Both the position numbers and the translations under genes were made by a program. DNA of 27,204 nt from Clostridiaceae bacterium UBA4839 (GTDB lineage Bacteria > Bacillota > Clostridia > Clostridiales > Caloramatoraceae): assembly GCA_002400085.1 (NCBI GenBank), contig DHEX01000144.1, forward strand, positions 3,627 through 30,830, in the 5' to 3' direction. The notes below the pieces were generated by a model. That model saw only the letters and a program-made list of their open reading frames with translations, did not search any database and was not told the DNA's origin. Positions 8,185 through 15,870 of this stretch are shown here, one piece after another. How positions within the stretch are numbered: the first letter of the stretch is position 1; each line of letters begins with the position of its first letter.

Positions 8185-8644
8185 ATATATTAAATACTCT
8201 TTTCCAAAATTTCTTTTTCTTCTTTTTATCCCGTCTTAACAGTAATAAACTTCCATTTTTATTCTGCTCACATTTCAATAATATTTGTTGATTTCGGTGT
8301 AGTTCTTGCTCCTGTTGTAGCCTATCGATTAACTCTTTTATTTGAGCATCCTTTCTATCTAGCTGCTTTTTTAATGTATTTATATAGTCAGTTTTAATGC
8401 TTAAATCCCCTATATTCATTAAATATTGTTCTCCTTCATCATTTACGGTATTATCATTTGAATAAGTTTCAGAATCATTTAACTTTAAAGTGTTTTTAAT
8501 CAAATTTAATGCCCCATCATCAAGATATGTAAGTCCACCTTTTTTAATTATATGCCCCTGTAACTCTTTTAACTTCAATTTTTTATATATACTAACTTTG
8601 GATAATCCAATTAAATCAGATACTTCTGCAACTGTATACAACAT
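8183..8644 (-). CDS. HTH plus coiled-coil plasmid protein (DUF536-like)
   Basis: 153 residues. An N-terminal MerR-like helix-turn-helix (MLYTVAEVSDLIGLSKVSIY) is followed by a linker, a long coiled coil (about residues 85-125, TLKKQLDRKDAQIKELIDRL) and a Lys-rich tail. This layout is that of the DUF536 plasmid proteins often found next to theta-replication rep genes and thought to affect copy number or stability. It lies next to the truncated rep copy. Function here is inferred only from that layout. Confidence 0.7.
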   Translation of the reverse strand: MLYTVAEVSDLIGLSKVSIYKKLKLKELQGHIIKKGGLTYLDDGALNLIKNTLKLNDSETYSNDNTVNDEGEQYLMNIGDLSIKTDYINTLKKQLDRKDAQIKELIDRLQQEQELHRNQQILLKCEQNKNGSLLLLRRDKKKKKKFWKRVFNI

Positions 8645-8834
8645 ATGGGAAAACCCCCTTTTAATCTATTTTAATATTACATACATTCGATTAAAAGCAT
8701 TTAAATCCCTTCTATTTTATAGGAAATTTTACATTATTAGTAAAATAAATCTTACTTGACAAAAATGCAGTTAATTATAAAAAAACTTTACAGTGTAGTT
8801 CCCCAAAGTTTTCTGGTACTGCCGAGGGAAATAA

Positions 8835-9115
8835 GGGTAGAGCTTAGACCGAATAAATATAATGGGGAGCTACACTCCCCAACCCCCTAGTGCTACCGTC
8901 TTCCATGATGGACACCTTGTCAACTCCGTACCTCCATTGACCACTTCCATCATTCCAGTTGGTCTACAGATAGAAACCCTATTCCCTCTGTCCCATGTCT
9001 AAATCACACAAAATCCGTTGATTTTACTTTGGCTGCGGAGAGATTCCCCCCTTTCTTTTCCCCTAAAAATCTTAAACATTTTTTCCACACAACACACATT
9101 TATAAAGAGCCATTT
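8835..9115. repeat. Non-coding direct repeat, copy A
   Basis: This 281-bp block recurs at 12814-13093 with only scattered substitutions and one gap. It is richer in G and C than its surroundings. It includes TGGGGAG-CTACA-CTCCCCA (7-bp stem), AAAATC-CGTT-GATTTT and GTCAA...TTGAC. In both copies it lies just downstream of the rep stop codon. No convincing ORF is present in either strand. Possible roles are replication origin, oriT or a structured control RNA for Rep. The adjoining 8645-8834 is AT-rich and I see nothing firm in it. Confidence 0.75.
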
Positions 9116-9126
9116 CGGGCAACACT

Positions 9127-9645
9127 TTAAGAAAATAAATATCCATAATGTCTTGTAATAGTACTTCTATTTACTCCTAACTCCTTTGCAACTTGACTTT
9201 TATTAAAGCCTTTCTTTATTAAATCTTTAATTAATTGCTCTTTTTTAACCTTCTGTTGCTCCCTGTTGGTTAAACCTTCTTCATTTCTTCTATTGTTTTT
9301 CCTTTTTATATTATTTCTTCTGTACTTTTCTTCCTCACTTATGATTGACTTCATGTGCTTTTGTTCATCCAGTGTTATATCCAGTCTTTCAATTAAGGTC
9401 TGATTCTTGTACCAGTAACCGCCCTTATCCTTCATGCCTTTAGTTACCCTTTTTACTTGGCCAGATCTCATCCCCTGCTCATACTCTATAAATTTACTTA
9501 TTGCCTTTGGTATACACCTAAGTATTGCACTTACTTCTGATTCTTTTAATGGATTCCTGAAAGCATTATTAAACTCTATAACTTCTTTTTCAAGTTCTTC
9601 TATATCTCTTGTATATATTCCCTTCCAATATGCGTAACAATGCAA
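9127..9645 (-). pseudogene. 5'-truncated replication primase gene with an alternative C-terminal HTH
   Basis: The 172 codons match residues ~260-427 of the full Rep at 13104-14387. They lack the whole primase domain: identity stops abruptly at 9648/13613. The only in-frame start is TTG without a good ribosome site, and a TAG lies six codons upstream, so it is probably not translated. Positions 9275-9648 are nearly identical to 13240-13613 with no gaps. The last ~50 codons are different: here the C-terminal HTH reads KGFNKSQVAKELGVNRSTITRHY, against QGLNNSEIARSLNINRTKVIRLL in the full gene. Similarity resumes past the stop in the shared non-coding block. It could be a relic of plasmid fusion or a silent donor cassette for the Rep HTH. 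Confidence 0.8.
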
Positions 9646-9779
9646 TATGGGTGTTTTTGCCTATCCCCCCGAAAAGGTGGAATAAGAAAATTATCTAAAA
9701 AATTTTTTTTCAGTTATTCTATGCCAAATTATAAATATATGAATAATCTGACCTAAAAGTGTTTGTTTCTAGACTTCTA

Positions 9780-10673
9780 TTATCTAACTGCTTTTTCTCC
9801 TATTTTTTCGCCCATAACTACACTTGTTTCATATCCTTTATTTGTCTGCTCAATTATATCTTTATCAATTTTTACTTTACCTTTTTCAAAAAATAATATG
9901 ATAGTAGATCCACCAAATTTAAAGTATCCTTTGTCATCACCTTTTTTGACTCTTTTTCTTGGAGCATAAGTCTGTATTATTGAGCCAACACAGGTTGCAC
10001 CTACTTCTATACATAATACATCACCAAAGTTATCTGTATGAAAAATACTCCATTCTCTTTTATTTTTACAGAAAAGCTCAGTTACTGCCTTTAGTGCAAT
10101 TGGATTCACAGAATAATAATCACCTTTTATTTTTTTTGTTTCTTCACATATACCATTATCTATAAAGTGAAACCTATGACAATCTGTTGGACTGAGTCGA
10201 AGAATTAGGCAGGTACCTTCTGAAAACTTTGATACTATATTTGAGTCATCGATAAGCTTGTTAAGACTATACGTGTAACCTTTAACTTGTACTAATTTAT
10301 TTAAGTTAATATTATCATAAGCCACAAGTTTGCCGTCACCCAGAGATATTAGTGAACCTAATGTGCTATCTATAGGTCTTGACTCTTTACTCAGTTTTCT
10401 AGTAAAAAAATCATTAAATGATTCGAATTGCTCTAGTTTTTTTTCAAAGATAGATATATCAATACCAAAATTTTTAATGAAAGATGGAATCTTTTTTTTA
10501 CTCATTTTACTATCACAGAAGGAACCATATAACTTAGAAAAAAGCTTTTTCTTAACTATTAATTCTAATAGCTTCATTCCAACTGGTGAAGAATAAGTCC
10601 ACTTAAGATATGCACCTCCTGCTACTTGCTCAGTTTCATATTTCTTAGTTCCTCTATTATAAAATTTAATCAT
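9780..10673 (-). CDS. psd: Phosphatidylserine decarboxylase proenzyme
   Basis: A 297-residue phosphatidylserine decarboxylase, the membrane-bound pyruvoyl enzyme converting phosphatidylserine to phosphatidylethanolamine. Family marks visible are FNDFFTRKL and RPID near residues 86-100, LRLSPTDCHRFHF near 160 with the conserved histidines, VGATCVGSI near 225, and FGGSTIILFFEKG near 253. The GST self-cleavage site in the last would give the pyruvoyl group on Ser. Length and motif order fit an intact clostridial-type enzyme. It has its own promoter (10707-10736) and AAGAGG site. It stands between a truncated rep copy and a Tn3-type resolvase, so it looks like transposon or recombination cargo. 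A plasmid-borne lipid biosynthesis gene is unexpected; it may change membrane PE content. Confidence 0.92.
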   Translation of the reverse strand: MIKFYNRGTKKYETEQVAGGAYLKWTYSSPVGMKLLELIVKKKLFSKLYGSFCDSKMSKKKIPSFIKNFGIDISIFEKKLEQFESFNDFFTRKLSKESRPIDSTLGSLISLGDGKLVAYDNINLNKLVQVKGYTYSLNKLIDDSNIVSKFSEGTCLILRLSPTDCHRFHFIDNGICEETKKIKGDYYSVNPIALKAVTELFCKNKREWSIFHTDNFGDVLCIEVGATCVGSIIQTYAPRKRVKKGDDKGYFKFGGSTIILFFEKGKVKIDKDIIEQTNKGYETSVVMGEKIGEKAVR

Positions 10674-10706
10674 AATATAACCTCTTTCATGTAAATAAAG
10701 TGATTA

Positions 10707-10736
10707 ATTATCATCATTTGTTATATATATTGTCAA
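10707..10736 (-). promoter_or_regulatory. Sigma-A-type promoter of psd
   Basis: On the minus strand a perfect TTGACA (10731-10736) lies 18 nt before GATAAT (10707-10712). This is about 35 nt upstream of the psd start codon, with GAAAGAGG as ribosome binding site. Confidence 0.65.
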
Positions 10737-10850
10737 TTTGTAATACTTAAACTTTGTATAAATTTACAACTGCGTCTTAACTCTCTATATGATATTGTAA
10801 TTATTCACCCTGGTTTACAATAAATTCTTACACTTAATCCTATATGACAT

Positions 10851-11456
10851 TTATATATGTGATTCATATTCTTTAACTCTTCTATAAAAGGTATTACTTT
10901 TCATAGAAACAAGTTCCATAGCTTTTACTGCTGTTATTTTACCTTGTTTCCACTGAGCATAGACAGTTTTAAAGTTTTTATCTATTGGTGTTTTTCTTCT
11001 TCCAAATTTAACACCTTTTTTAACAGCAGCTTTAATACCTTCTTCTTGTCTTTCTTTTATCCTTTTACGCTCATCTTCAGCCATATAACTTAGTAATTGT
11101 AATATTAAATCAGAAATTAAGTTTTCTAAGCCATCCATGTCTTTGTATTTTCTTGTATCTAACAAAGGCATATCTAAAACCACTATATTTATTTTTTTTG
11201 TTTTGGTAAGTTCCCGCCATTCATCTAATATCATTTGTTTATTTCTTCCCAATCTATCAAGAGATTTTATATACAAAATATCTCCTTCTCTAAACATACG
11301 TTTCATTAATTGATATTCAGGTCTTTTAAAATCTTTACCACTAGCTTTTTCAATAAAAATATATTCATTTTCTACTCCAAGCTCTTTAGCTGAAGCAATT
11401 TGTCTATCTAAAGATTGATCCTTACTACTAACTCTTGCATAAAAAAAACTTCTCAT
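10851..11456 (-). CDS. Serine recombinase (Tn3-type resolvase)
   Basis: 201 residues. The N-terminal resolvase/invertase domain has YARVSSKDQSLDRQ with the nucleophile Ser10 and flanking Arg8, then YIKSLDRLGRN with the conserved arginines near 70. The helix with EDERKRIKERQEEGI leads into the DNA-binding arm KKGVKFGRRKTP and a C-terminal HTH (GKITAVKAMELVSMKSNTFY). It is divergent from a truncated Tn3-family transposase, and the gap between them holds inverted repeats typical of a res site. It probably resolved cointegrates of the parent transposon and could now serve as a plasmid multimer resolvase. Confidence 0.92.
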   Translation of the reverse strand: MRSFFYARVSSKDQSLDRQIASAKELGVENEYIFIEKASGKDFKRPEYQLMKRMFREGDILYIKSLDRLGRNKQMILDEWRELTKTKKINIVVLDMPLLDTRKYKDMDGLENLISDLILQLLSYMAEDERKRIKERQEEGIKAAVKKGVKFGRRKTPIDKNFKTVYAQWKQGKITAVKAMELVSMKSNTFYRRVKEYESHI

Positions 11457-11484
11457 TATTGATGGCTCCTTATGATAGTATTAC

Positions 11485-11615
11485 TATAATTATAAATTTA
11501 TTTCAAAAGTTATACAAGTCAGTTGAAATATTTCAAATATAAATTTGTTGTATATTTGAAATGTAAAAAGTATAATTATAAGTATCTTTCAAAAAGTGTA
11601 CTTTTTGAAAGATAC
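11485..11615. promoter_or_regulatory. Putative res recombination site between resolvase and transposase
   Basis: Three kinds of repeat lie between the divergent genes. TATAATTATAA occurs at 11485-11495 and 11571-11581. TTTCAAATATA / TATATTTGAAA is an 11-bp inverted pair (11531-11541 and 11551-11561). GTATCTTTCAAAAAG / CTTTTTGAAAGATAC is a perfect 15-bp inverted repeat around TGTA (11582-11615). Tn3-family res sites consist of several such dyads for resolvase dimers, so this is the expected place and form. Confidence 0.6.
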
Positions 11616-11663
11616 AATTTTTTAGTAAATTATTATTTCAAATTTGTGGGAAAGGATAAGTAT

Positions 11664-12152
11664 ATGGATATTAGTCAAAAAAAAGCAGAACAAAAGCGTT
11701 TGAGAATTCTTGGTGCAGATGAAGTAGAAAATATTTATGGTAGACCTTGCTTCTCATATGAAGAACGTTGTAATTATTTTTTTCTATCCCAACCAGAGAA
11801 GGATTCTTTGAATACATTGAGATCTATCAAATCTAAATCTTATTTTGTCCTACAACTCGGATATTTTAAAGCGAAACATCTATTTTTTATATTTGATCTG
11901 AATGAGGTTTGCGAAGATCTTCAGTATGTGTTAAAACAACATTTTCACAATACTAAAATAATTGATATGAGTTCAATTGATAAGTATACCAGACTAAAAC
12001 AACAACAGATGATCCGTGAACTTTTCAACTATCATATTTGTGATGCCAAGATACGAGAACAATTAGAGTTAAAGGCTCGAACGGCTGTGGCTGTATGTAG
12101 GGGTAATGGGAGCATCCGTGTCATGTACTGCAAAGTATATTCCATAATTTAG
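11664..12152 (+). pseudogene. Truncated Tn3-family transposase (N-terminal fragment)
   Basis: The ATG at 11664 is preceded by GGAAAGGATAAG; upstream codons back to 11523 are not transposase-like. The product begins with the DUF4158-type N-terminal domain of Tn3 transposases: LGADEVENIYGRPCFSYEE, then FVLQLGYFKAKHLFFIFDL, TRLKQQQMIRELFNYHICD and LEAKAR-like LELKARTAVAV. True similarity stops at about 12097, exactly where a GGGGTA terminal repeat begins. The last ~18 codons are read-through into that element. A full Tn3 transposase is about 950-1000 residues, so the catalytic DDE region is missing and the gene is dead. Confidence 0.85.
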
Positions 12153-12403
12153 AAATGTGTATTGGATATCTTATTTCATTTAGACAATACACATCTTTTG
12201 ACCAGTTCTTAAAACACCTAATTTTAATTTTGGGGCAAATTTCACCTTGATGAGTGATTTTCTATTTCTGAAACGCCTTAAATCTTAGTAAAATTTTTAA
12301 ATTTAGAATTCTTGATTGCTGTAAATTACTCTAAATAGCTACAATATACCATTATTTACAAGCTACTTTGCAGTACATAGCACAGATGCTCCTTCTACCC
12401 CTA
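12098..12403. mobile_element. MITE-like element with Tn3-type terminal inverted repeats
   Basis: A ~306-bp non-coding segment bounded by 40-bp inverted repeats at 12098-12137 and 12364-12403 that match at 34 of 40 positions. Each begins TAGGGGTA, and they share GGAGCATC and ATGTACTGCAAAGTA. Terminal repeats of ~38-40 bp starting GGGG are the hallmark of Tn3-family elements, and 260-320 bp is the size of Tn3-derived miniature elements. It abuts the truncation of the transposase gene. No convincing 5-bp target duplication is visible (ATGTA against TATTT). A 13-bp direct repeat, TTTAGAAATGTGT, occurs inside the left end and just outside the right end. Confidence 0.6.
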
Positions 12404-12417
12404 TTTAGAAATGTGTT

Positions 12418-12470
12418 CTTAGAGGGGGTGAAATCGTCATATTCTATTCAACTAATCCCTTAGAGGGGGT
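12418..12470 (+). promoter_or_regulatory. Two direct repeats upstream of the RHH gene
   Basis: CTTAGAGGGGGT occurs at 12418-12429 and 12459-12470, with 41 bp (about four helical turns) between starts. The second copy overlaps the ribosome binding site of the RHH gene. This suggests operators for autoregulation, or iterons. Confidence 0.45.
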
Positions 12471-12480
12471 TTTGTCGGAA

Positions 12481-12768
12481 ATGTTGGCGACACCCCAATT
12501 AAATAATTGCAAAGCAATTGCTAAAGTAATTATGGAAATTAATGGTAAATTAGATGAAGTTTATAGCTGGTACAGTAAAGAAAAGAATCTAATAGAGCAA
12601 GAAGAATTGAAAATAAATAAATTTGAGGGGAACCCAATAAATAGAACATTTAAATTATACCCCCATATTCAAAATCAATTTAAAAAATTTTGCGAAGAAC
12701 ATAATACTTATAAAGTTCAAGATATAATTAGTCAAGCATTATATGAATTTATGATAAAATATAAATAA
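12481..12768 (+). CDS. Ribbon-helix-helix protein
   Basis: 95 residues from the ATG at 12481; a TTG at 12472 is an alternative but lies too close to the GAGGGGG site. The N-terminal half is helical (CKAIAKVIMEINGKLDEVY). The C-terminal ~45 residues look like a ribbon-helix-helix fold: strand NRTFKLYPHI, helix QNQFKKFCEEHN, then VQDIISQALYEFMIKY. It is convergent with the complete rep gene across the repeated non-coding block and has a repeated GC-rich box in front. A copy-control, partition or antitoxin role is plausible but unproven. Confidence 0.65.
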   Translation: MLATPQLNNCKAIAKVIMEINGKLDEVYSWYSKEKNLIEQEELKINKFEGNPINRTFKLYPHIQNQFKKFCEEHNTYKVQDIISQALYEFMIKYK

Positions 12769-12813
12769 ATTTTTTGTTTTTTACTTTGAACTAAAAGCAA
12801 GATTATTTAAATG

Positions 12814-13093
12814 GGGTAGAGCTTAGACCGAATAAATATAATGGGGAGCTACACTCCCCAAACCCCTAGTGCTACCGCCTTTCATGATGGACACCTTGTC
12901 AACTCCGTACCTCCGTTGACCACTTCCATCATTCCAGTTTGTCTACAGATGAAAACCCTATGCCCTCTTTTCCATGTCTAAATCACACAAAATCCGTTGA
13001 TTTTACTTTGGCTGCGGAGAGATTCCCCCCTTTCTTTTCCCCTAAAAATCTTAAAAATTTTTCCGCACAACACACATTTATAAAGAGCCATTT
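12814..13093. repeat. Non-coding direct repeat, copy B
   Basis: This is the counterpart of 8835-9115, in the same orientation, starting GGGTAGAGCTTAGACCG and ending AAAGAGCCATTT just before the rep stop codon. The hairpin TGGGGAG-CTACA-CTCCCCA is preserved. Homologous recombination between the two copies would excise or invite duplication of the ~4 kb between them, including psd and the resolvase. Confidence 0.75.
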
Positions 13094-13103
13094 TTTGAAC
13101 ACC

Positions 13104-14387
13104 CTATTTTAATAACCGTATAACCTTTGTTCTATTTATATTTAAACTTCTTGCTATTTCACTATTATTTAGACCCTGTTCTTTTAGATTTTTAACCTTA
13201 TTTGTTAATTCCTTAAGCTCTAATTGTTTTTTTGTCAATCCTTCTTCATTTCTTCTATTATCATTACGCTTATTATTATTTCTTCTGTACTTTTCTTCCT
13301 GACCTATGATTGACTTCATATGCTTTTGTTCATCTAGTGTTATATCCAGTCTTTCAATTAAGGTCTGATTCTTGTACCAGTAACCGCCCTTATCCTTCAT
13401 GCCTTTAGTTACCTTTTTAATTTGTCCACTTCTTACACCCTGTTCATACTCTATAAATTTACTTATTGCCTTTGGTATACATCTTAATATTGCACTTACT
13501 TCTGATTCTTTTAATGGATTCCTGAAAGCATTATTAAACTCTATAACTTCTTTTTCAAGTTCTTCTATATCTCTTGTATATATACCCTTCCAATATGCGT
13601 AACAATGCAATATAAAGTTCCTATAACCTTTTACATCATACTTTCTTAAACTGCATAATGTCTCTATGTCATTAGCTCTTGCCAGATGCAGGGTATAACT
13701 ATTAAATAGCCTGCTTATTGTACCTGACTTCTTTTTATTTATTTCTTTTGTCTGGTGTATTTCTAATTGATAGGACTTCTTATGCTTGTAATTTAAATAT
13801 TCTTCCCTTAAATCATACATAGAGTACTCTATATCATCATTTATAATTAATACCTTACATTCCTTGTTTATCCTACTGTTTATGGTATCTGGCAGTCTTA
13901 ATACCCTTGCCCCTTCTGTTGCTTGTATATCAGCCCCCAAATCTTTTAATTGATTATATAAATAATCTTCAATTTCCTGCCATGTATAAATAGCTCCATA
14001 GGGTGCATTTTTAATTCTCCAGTATAGATGCCACCCCCTGCCACTATCCACAATCATACTTGGGGTGGGTATTTTATTTTCATTCACTAACTCATGTACC
14101 ATATATACGGTTTCTGATTTCCCATACTTGCCATATCTCTCAACATCAATATCTATATATAAAGCTCTGAACTGTCTTATATTGCTTGTAGACCTTTTAG
14201 GCTTATAGAAGGTACTTGATGCTATATAAACGTCTTCCTGCCCCCCTGTTTCTTCTACAATAGTCTTTAAACCTGCATACCGGGTGTTATATATTTTTAT
14301 AACTTTACCTTCCTGTATTTGAATCAGGTGTATATATCCGTCTGTACTATCATCAAATAAGTGATTACAATATGCTAAATTATCCAT
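13104..14387 (-). CDS. Plasmid replication protein: RepB-type primase domain plus C-terminal HTH
   Basis: A 427-residue protein. The N-terminal ~190 residues carry archaeo-eukaryotic-type primase marks: ALYIDIDVERYGK with metal ligands D79 and D81, IVDSGRGWHLYWRI with H120, and RVLRLPDTINSR near 175. The region around 260-350 has a conserved PriCT-like helical segment (HCYAYWKGIYTRDIEELEKE, FRNPLKESEVSAILRC). The C-terminus ends in an HTH (LNNSEIARSLNINRTKVIRLL), probably for origin recognition. GGGGTGG precedes the start. I infer that it is the main replication initiator/primase of the plasmid. Its last ~400 bp and downstream flank are duplicated at 8835-9648 with a different HTH. Confidence 0.85.
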   Translation of the reverse strand: MDNLAYCNHLFDDSTDGYIHLIQIQEGKVIKIYNTRYAGLKTIVEETGGQEDVYIASSTFYKPKRSTSNIRQFRALYIDIDVERYGKYGKSETVYMVHELVNENKIPTPSMIVDSGRGWHLYWRIKNAPYGAIYTWQEIEDYLYNQLKDLGADIQATEGARVLRLPDTINSRINKECKVLIINDDIEYSMYDLREEYLNYKHKKSYQLEIHQTKEINKKKSGTISRLFNSYTLHLARANDIETLCSLRKYDVKGYRNFILHCYAYWKGIYTRDIEELEKEVIEFNNAFRNPLKESEVSAILRCIPKAISKFIEYEQGVRSGQIKKVTKGMKDKGGYWYKNQTLIERLDITLDEQKHMKSIIGQEEKYRRNNNKRNDNRRNEEGLTKKQLELKELTNKVKNLKEQGLNNSEIARSLNINRTKVIRLLK

Positions 14388-15169
14388 TCAGCCACCCCAT
14401 CTTTCAAATAAAAAAAGTCTTTCAGGCATTTCATACCTAAAAAACTTGATTTTCTTCAACTTATTTGATATATTTACTATGTTCTCAAAATAGAATATAA
14501 TATAATGTAATATATAGTAATATATAAATGAGTTCTCTTGTAAAGTCGTTTAGGTAGTCTGTTTACCTTTTCGATGCTTAATTAAATGCTTCTAACCATC
14601 TAATTAAGCACTAGGGGACTTATTTTATTTTAATTTATTTTCTCAATATTAATAATACAGTATTCTTTTTAATCCCACAATATGAAAATTTATATTATCT
14701 TTCATTATCTTTCATCAATTAACACATGTTACATATATTGGTTTAATGTAGATATTTCAAGTAATTTAAAGGAATTTAAAGTTTATTATTTTGGATTTTT
14801 GTATAAATTTAAAGGTATTAAAAATAAAGCTAATCGCCCTACAGGGTTAATTTTAGCCTTAAATGAGATTTGCACCTATAGAAAACTGGTCAAAATTATC
14901 GTAATGTTTAATTATCGTATAATCTTTTGGCAACGCCTATATTTATTTACATACACTTGAAAATAATGTATTATTATATTATTAAGATAAATCAGTTTTT
15001 TTCGAAGATTGTTTGCCAATAAAAAACAGTATGATTATTAATTAATCATACTGTTTTTATATAATCACCTTATATGGAGTTTTAAGCACCCATATAGGGT
15101 ATTTTTTATTTTTAATGAAAGTTTGTCCTCTAAACTAATTACTATAGCTTAAATAGCTTCTATTCGGCT
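14388..15169. other. Non-coding region upstream of rep; possible origin region
   Basis: No credible gene is seen. It holds AT-rich near-repeats (ATATAATGTAATATATAGTAATATATAA around 14495-14527, given here only as a position), a 10-bp inverted repeat TGCTTAATTA / TAATTAAGCA at 14575-14610, a TTATCTTTCA tandem pair near 14695, and the strong hairpin at 15022-15058. The combination of an AT-rich stretch and dyads directly upstream of rep would suit a replication origin, but no regular iterons are evident. Confidence 0.4.
15022..15058. terminator. Strong bidirectional hairpin terminator
   Basis: Perfect 16-bp inverted repeat (15022-15037 with 15043-15058) around a TTAAT loop. The arms start with A5 and end with T5, so it can terminate in both directions. 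The core AGTATGATTA resembles the palindrome at 18752-18785. Confidence 0.75.
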
Positions 15170-15479
15170 TTAAAATGCACTCCTGTTTTTTTCCTGCATA
15201 GCTTTGTTCACGATACGAATACTAATATCCCTGTCTTAGTGTCAATCTTACTCTTATATCCATCATTCAATGCCTTAATGCTGTCATTACTATTAGTTAA
15301 CTTGTTAACTTTATTGTATAAGCTATTATATAAGTTAACTCTTCTAAACAATAAACATTAACTAACTACTGCATAAAATCTTTTCCGATTTTCAATCCAC
15401 TGTTTTTCTGCAAATCTTCAAGTTGTTTCTTAAATTTCTCTGGCATTTTGACTCTGAATGTAACATCTAGTATTTTCAT
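15170..15479 (-). pseudogene. Decayed ribbon-helix-helix gene
   Basis: The ATG at 15477-15479 is preceded by AAAGGAG and opens a 37-codon frame, MKILDVTFRVKMPEKFKKQL..., typical of an RHH domain start, that stops at TAG (15366-15368). Past that, protein-like sequence continues in shifted frames: YNKVNKLTNSNDSIKALNDG followed by YKSKIDTKTGILV, then IRIVNKAMQEKNRSAF ending at TAA (15170-15172). Joining these would give a protein of about 100-115 residues. This suggests one nonsense change and two frameshifts. The short 37-residue product could still be made. Confidence 0.55.
15296..15339. repeat. GTTAAC operator-like module 1
   Basis: GTTAAC at 15296, 15304 and 15334 (starts), i.e. spacings of 8 and 30 bp. 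It lies inside the decayed RHH gene. The spacings are identical to module 2 at 15512-15555. Confidence 0.5.
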
Positions 15480-15511
15480 GTCTCCTTTAATATTTCAAAC
15501 GAAACATTAAA

Positions 15512-15555
15512 GTTAACTGGTTAACCTATTATAAAATATAGATTTATAAGTTAAC
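15512..15555. promoter_or_regulatory. GTTAAC operator-like module 2 overlapping the RHH promoter
   Basis: GTTAAC at 15512, 15520 and 15550. On the minus strand a TATAAT box lies between the 15550 site (at the -35 position) and the 15520/15512 pair (near +1). Binding at these palindromes would block the promoter of the RHH gene, a common autoregulation layout. Confidence 0.55.
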
Positions 15556-15644
15556 TTTTGTGTATTGATTATACCTCATTAAAATGCCATAATCAATACA
15601 TACTAACGTAAATTACAGGCACAGGACAGTTAGTGCTTACCCTT

Positions 15645-15803
15645 TCAATGATATAAAGTATAAAAATCTAAATAATCCCTTATTTTATTACAAAGCTCTT
15701 TTTTCAACCAATCATTTTTTTTCAAAAGCTCCTTCTGGTTTTTATTAATCCTGATGCTGAAAACTTCACAATTAGAATTTTCTTTTTTCTTTCTCCCCCT
15801 CAT
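15645..15803 (-). CDS. Small ribbon-helix-helix protein
   Basis: 52 residues: a basic N-terminus MRGRKKKENSNC, strand EVFSIRI, then two helices (NKNQKELLKKNDWLKKELCN and KIRDYLDFY). Length and pattern fit CopG/Arc-type regulators of plasmid copy number. The ATG (15801-15803) follows GGGGGATC. The promoter upstream on the minus strand is good (TTGTAA-17-TATACT), and two 21-bp-spaced direct repeats lie between it and the start, suggesting autorepression. Confidence 0.65.
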   Translation of the reverse strand: MRGRKKKENSNCEVFSIRINKNQKELLKKNDWLKKELCNKIRDYLDFYTLYH

Positions 15804-15823
15804 GATGATCCCCCGAATTTTTT

Positions 15824-15857
15824 AATTTATGTATACATTTTTTCAATTTATGTATAC
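15824..15857 (-). promoter_or_regulatory. Tandem operator repeats in the leader of the small RHH gene
   Basis: AATTTATGTATAC occurs at 15824-15836 and 15845-15857, exactly 21 bp apart (two helical turns). Each contains the palindrome GTATAC. They sit just downstream of the promoter of the 52-residue RHH gene, as expected for a repressor that binds cooperatively. Confidence 0.6.
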
Positions 15858-15870
15858 GCTTTTTAAGTCA

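Noticed and set aside
9649..9690. Possible Tn3 terminal repeat (GGGGGGATAGG on the minus strand) at the break of the truncated rep
   Set aside because: It does not match the 40-bp TAGGGGTA ends at 12098/12364 and has no partner in the window.
11523..11663. Upstream extension of the transposase fragment
   Set aside because: The extra 47 codons are rich in Lys, Tyr and Phe, lie within the res-like repeats and lack a ribosome site; the start at 11664 is better.
14682..14960. Plus-strand 92-residue ORF upstream of rep
   Set aside because: No ribosome binding site, no recognisable domain, composition typical of AT-rich non-coding DNA.
15280..15560. Repeats as a CRISPR array
   Set aside because: Only six-base GTTAAC units at irregular intervals; no repeat-spacer structure.
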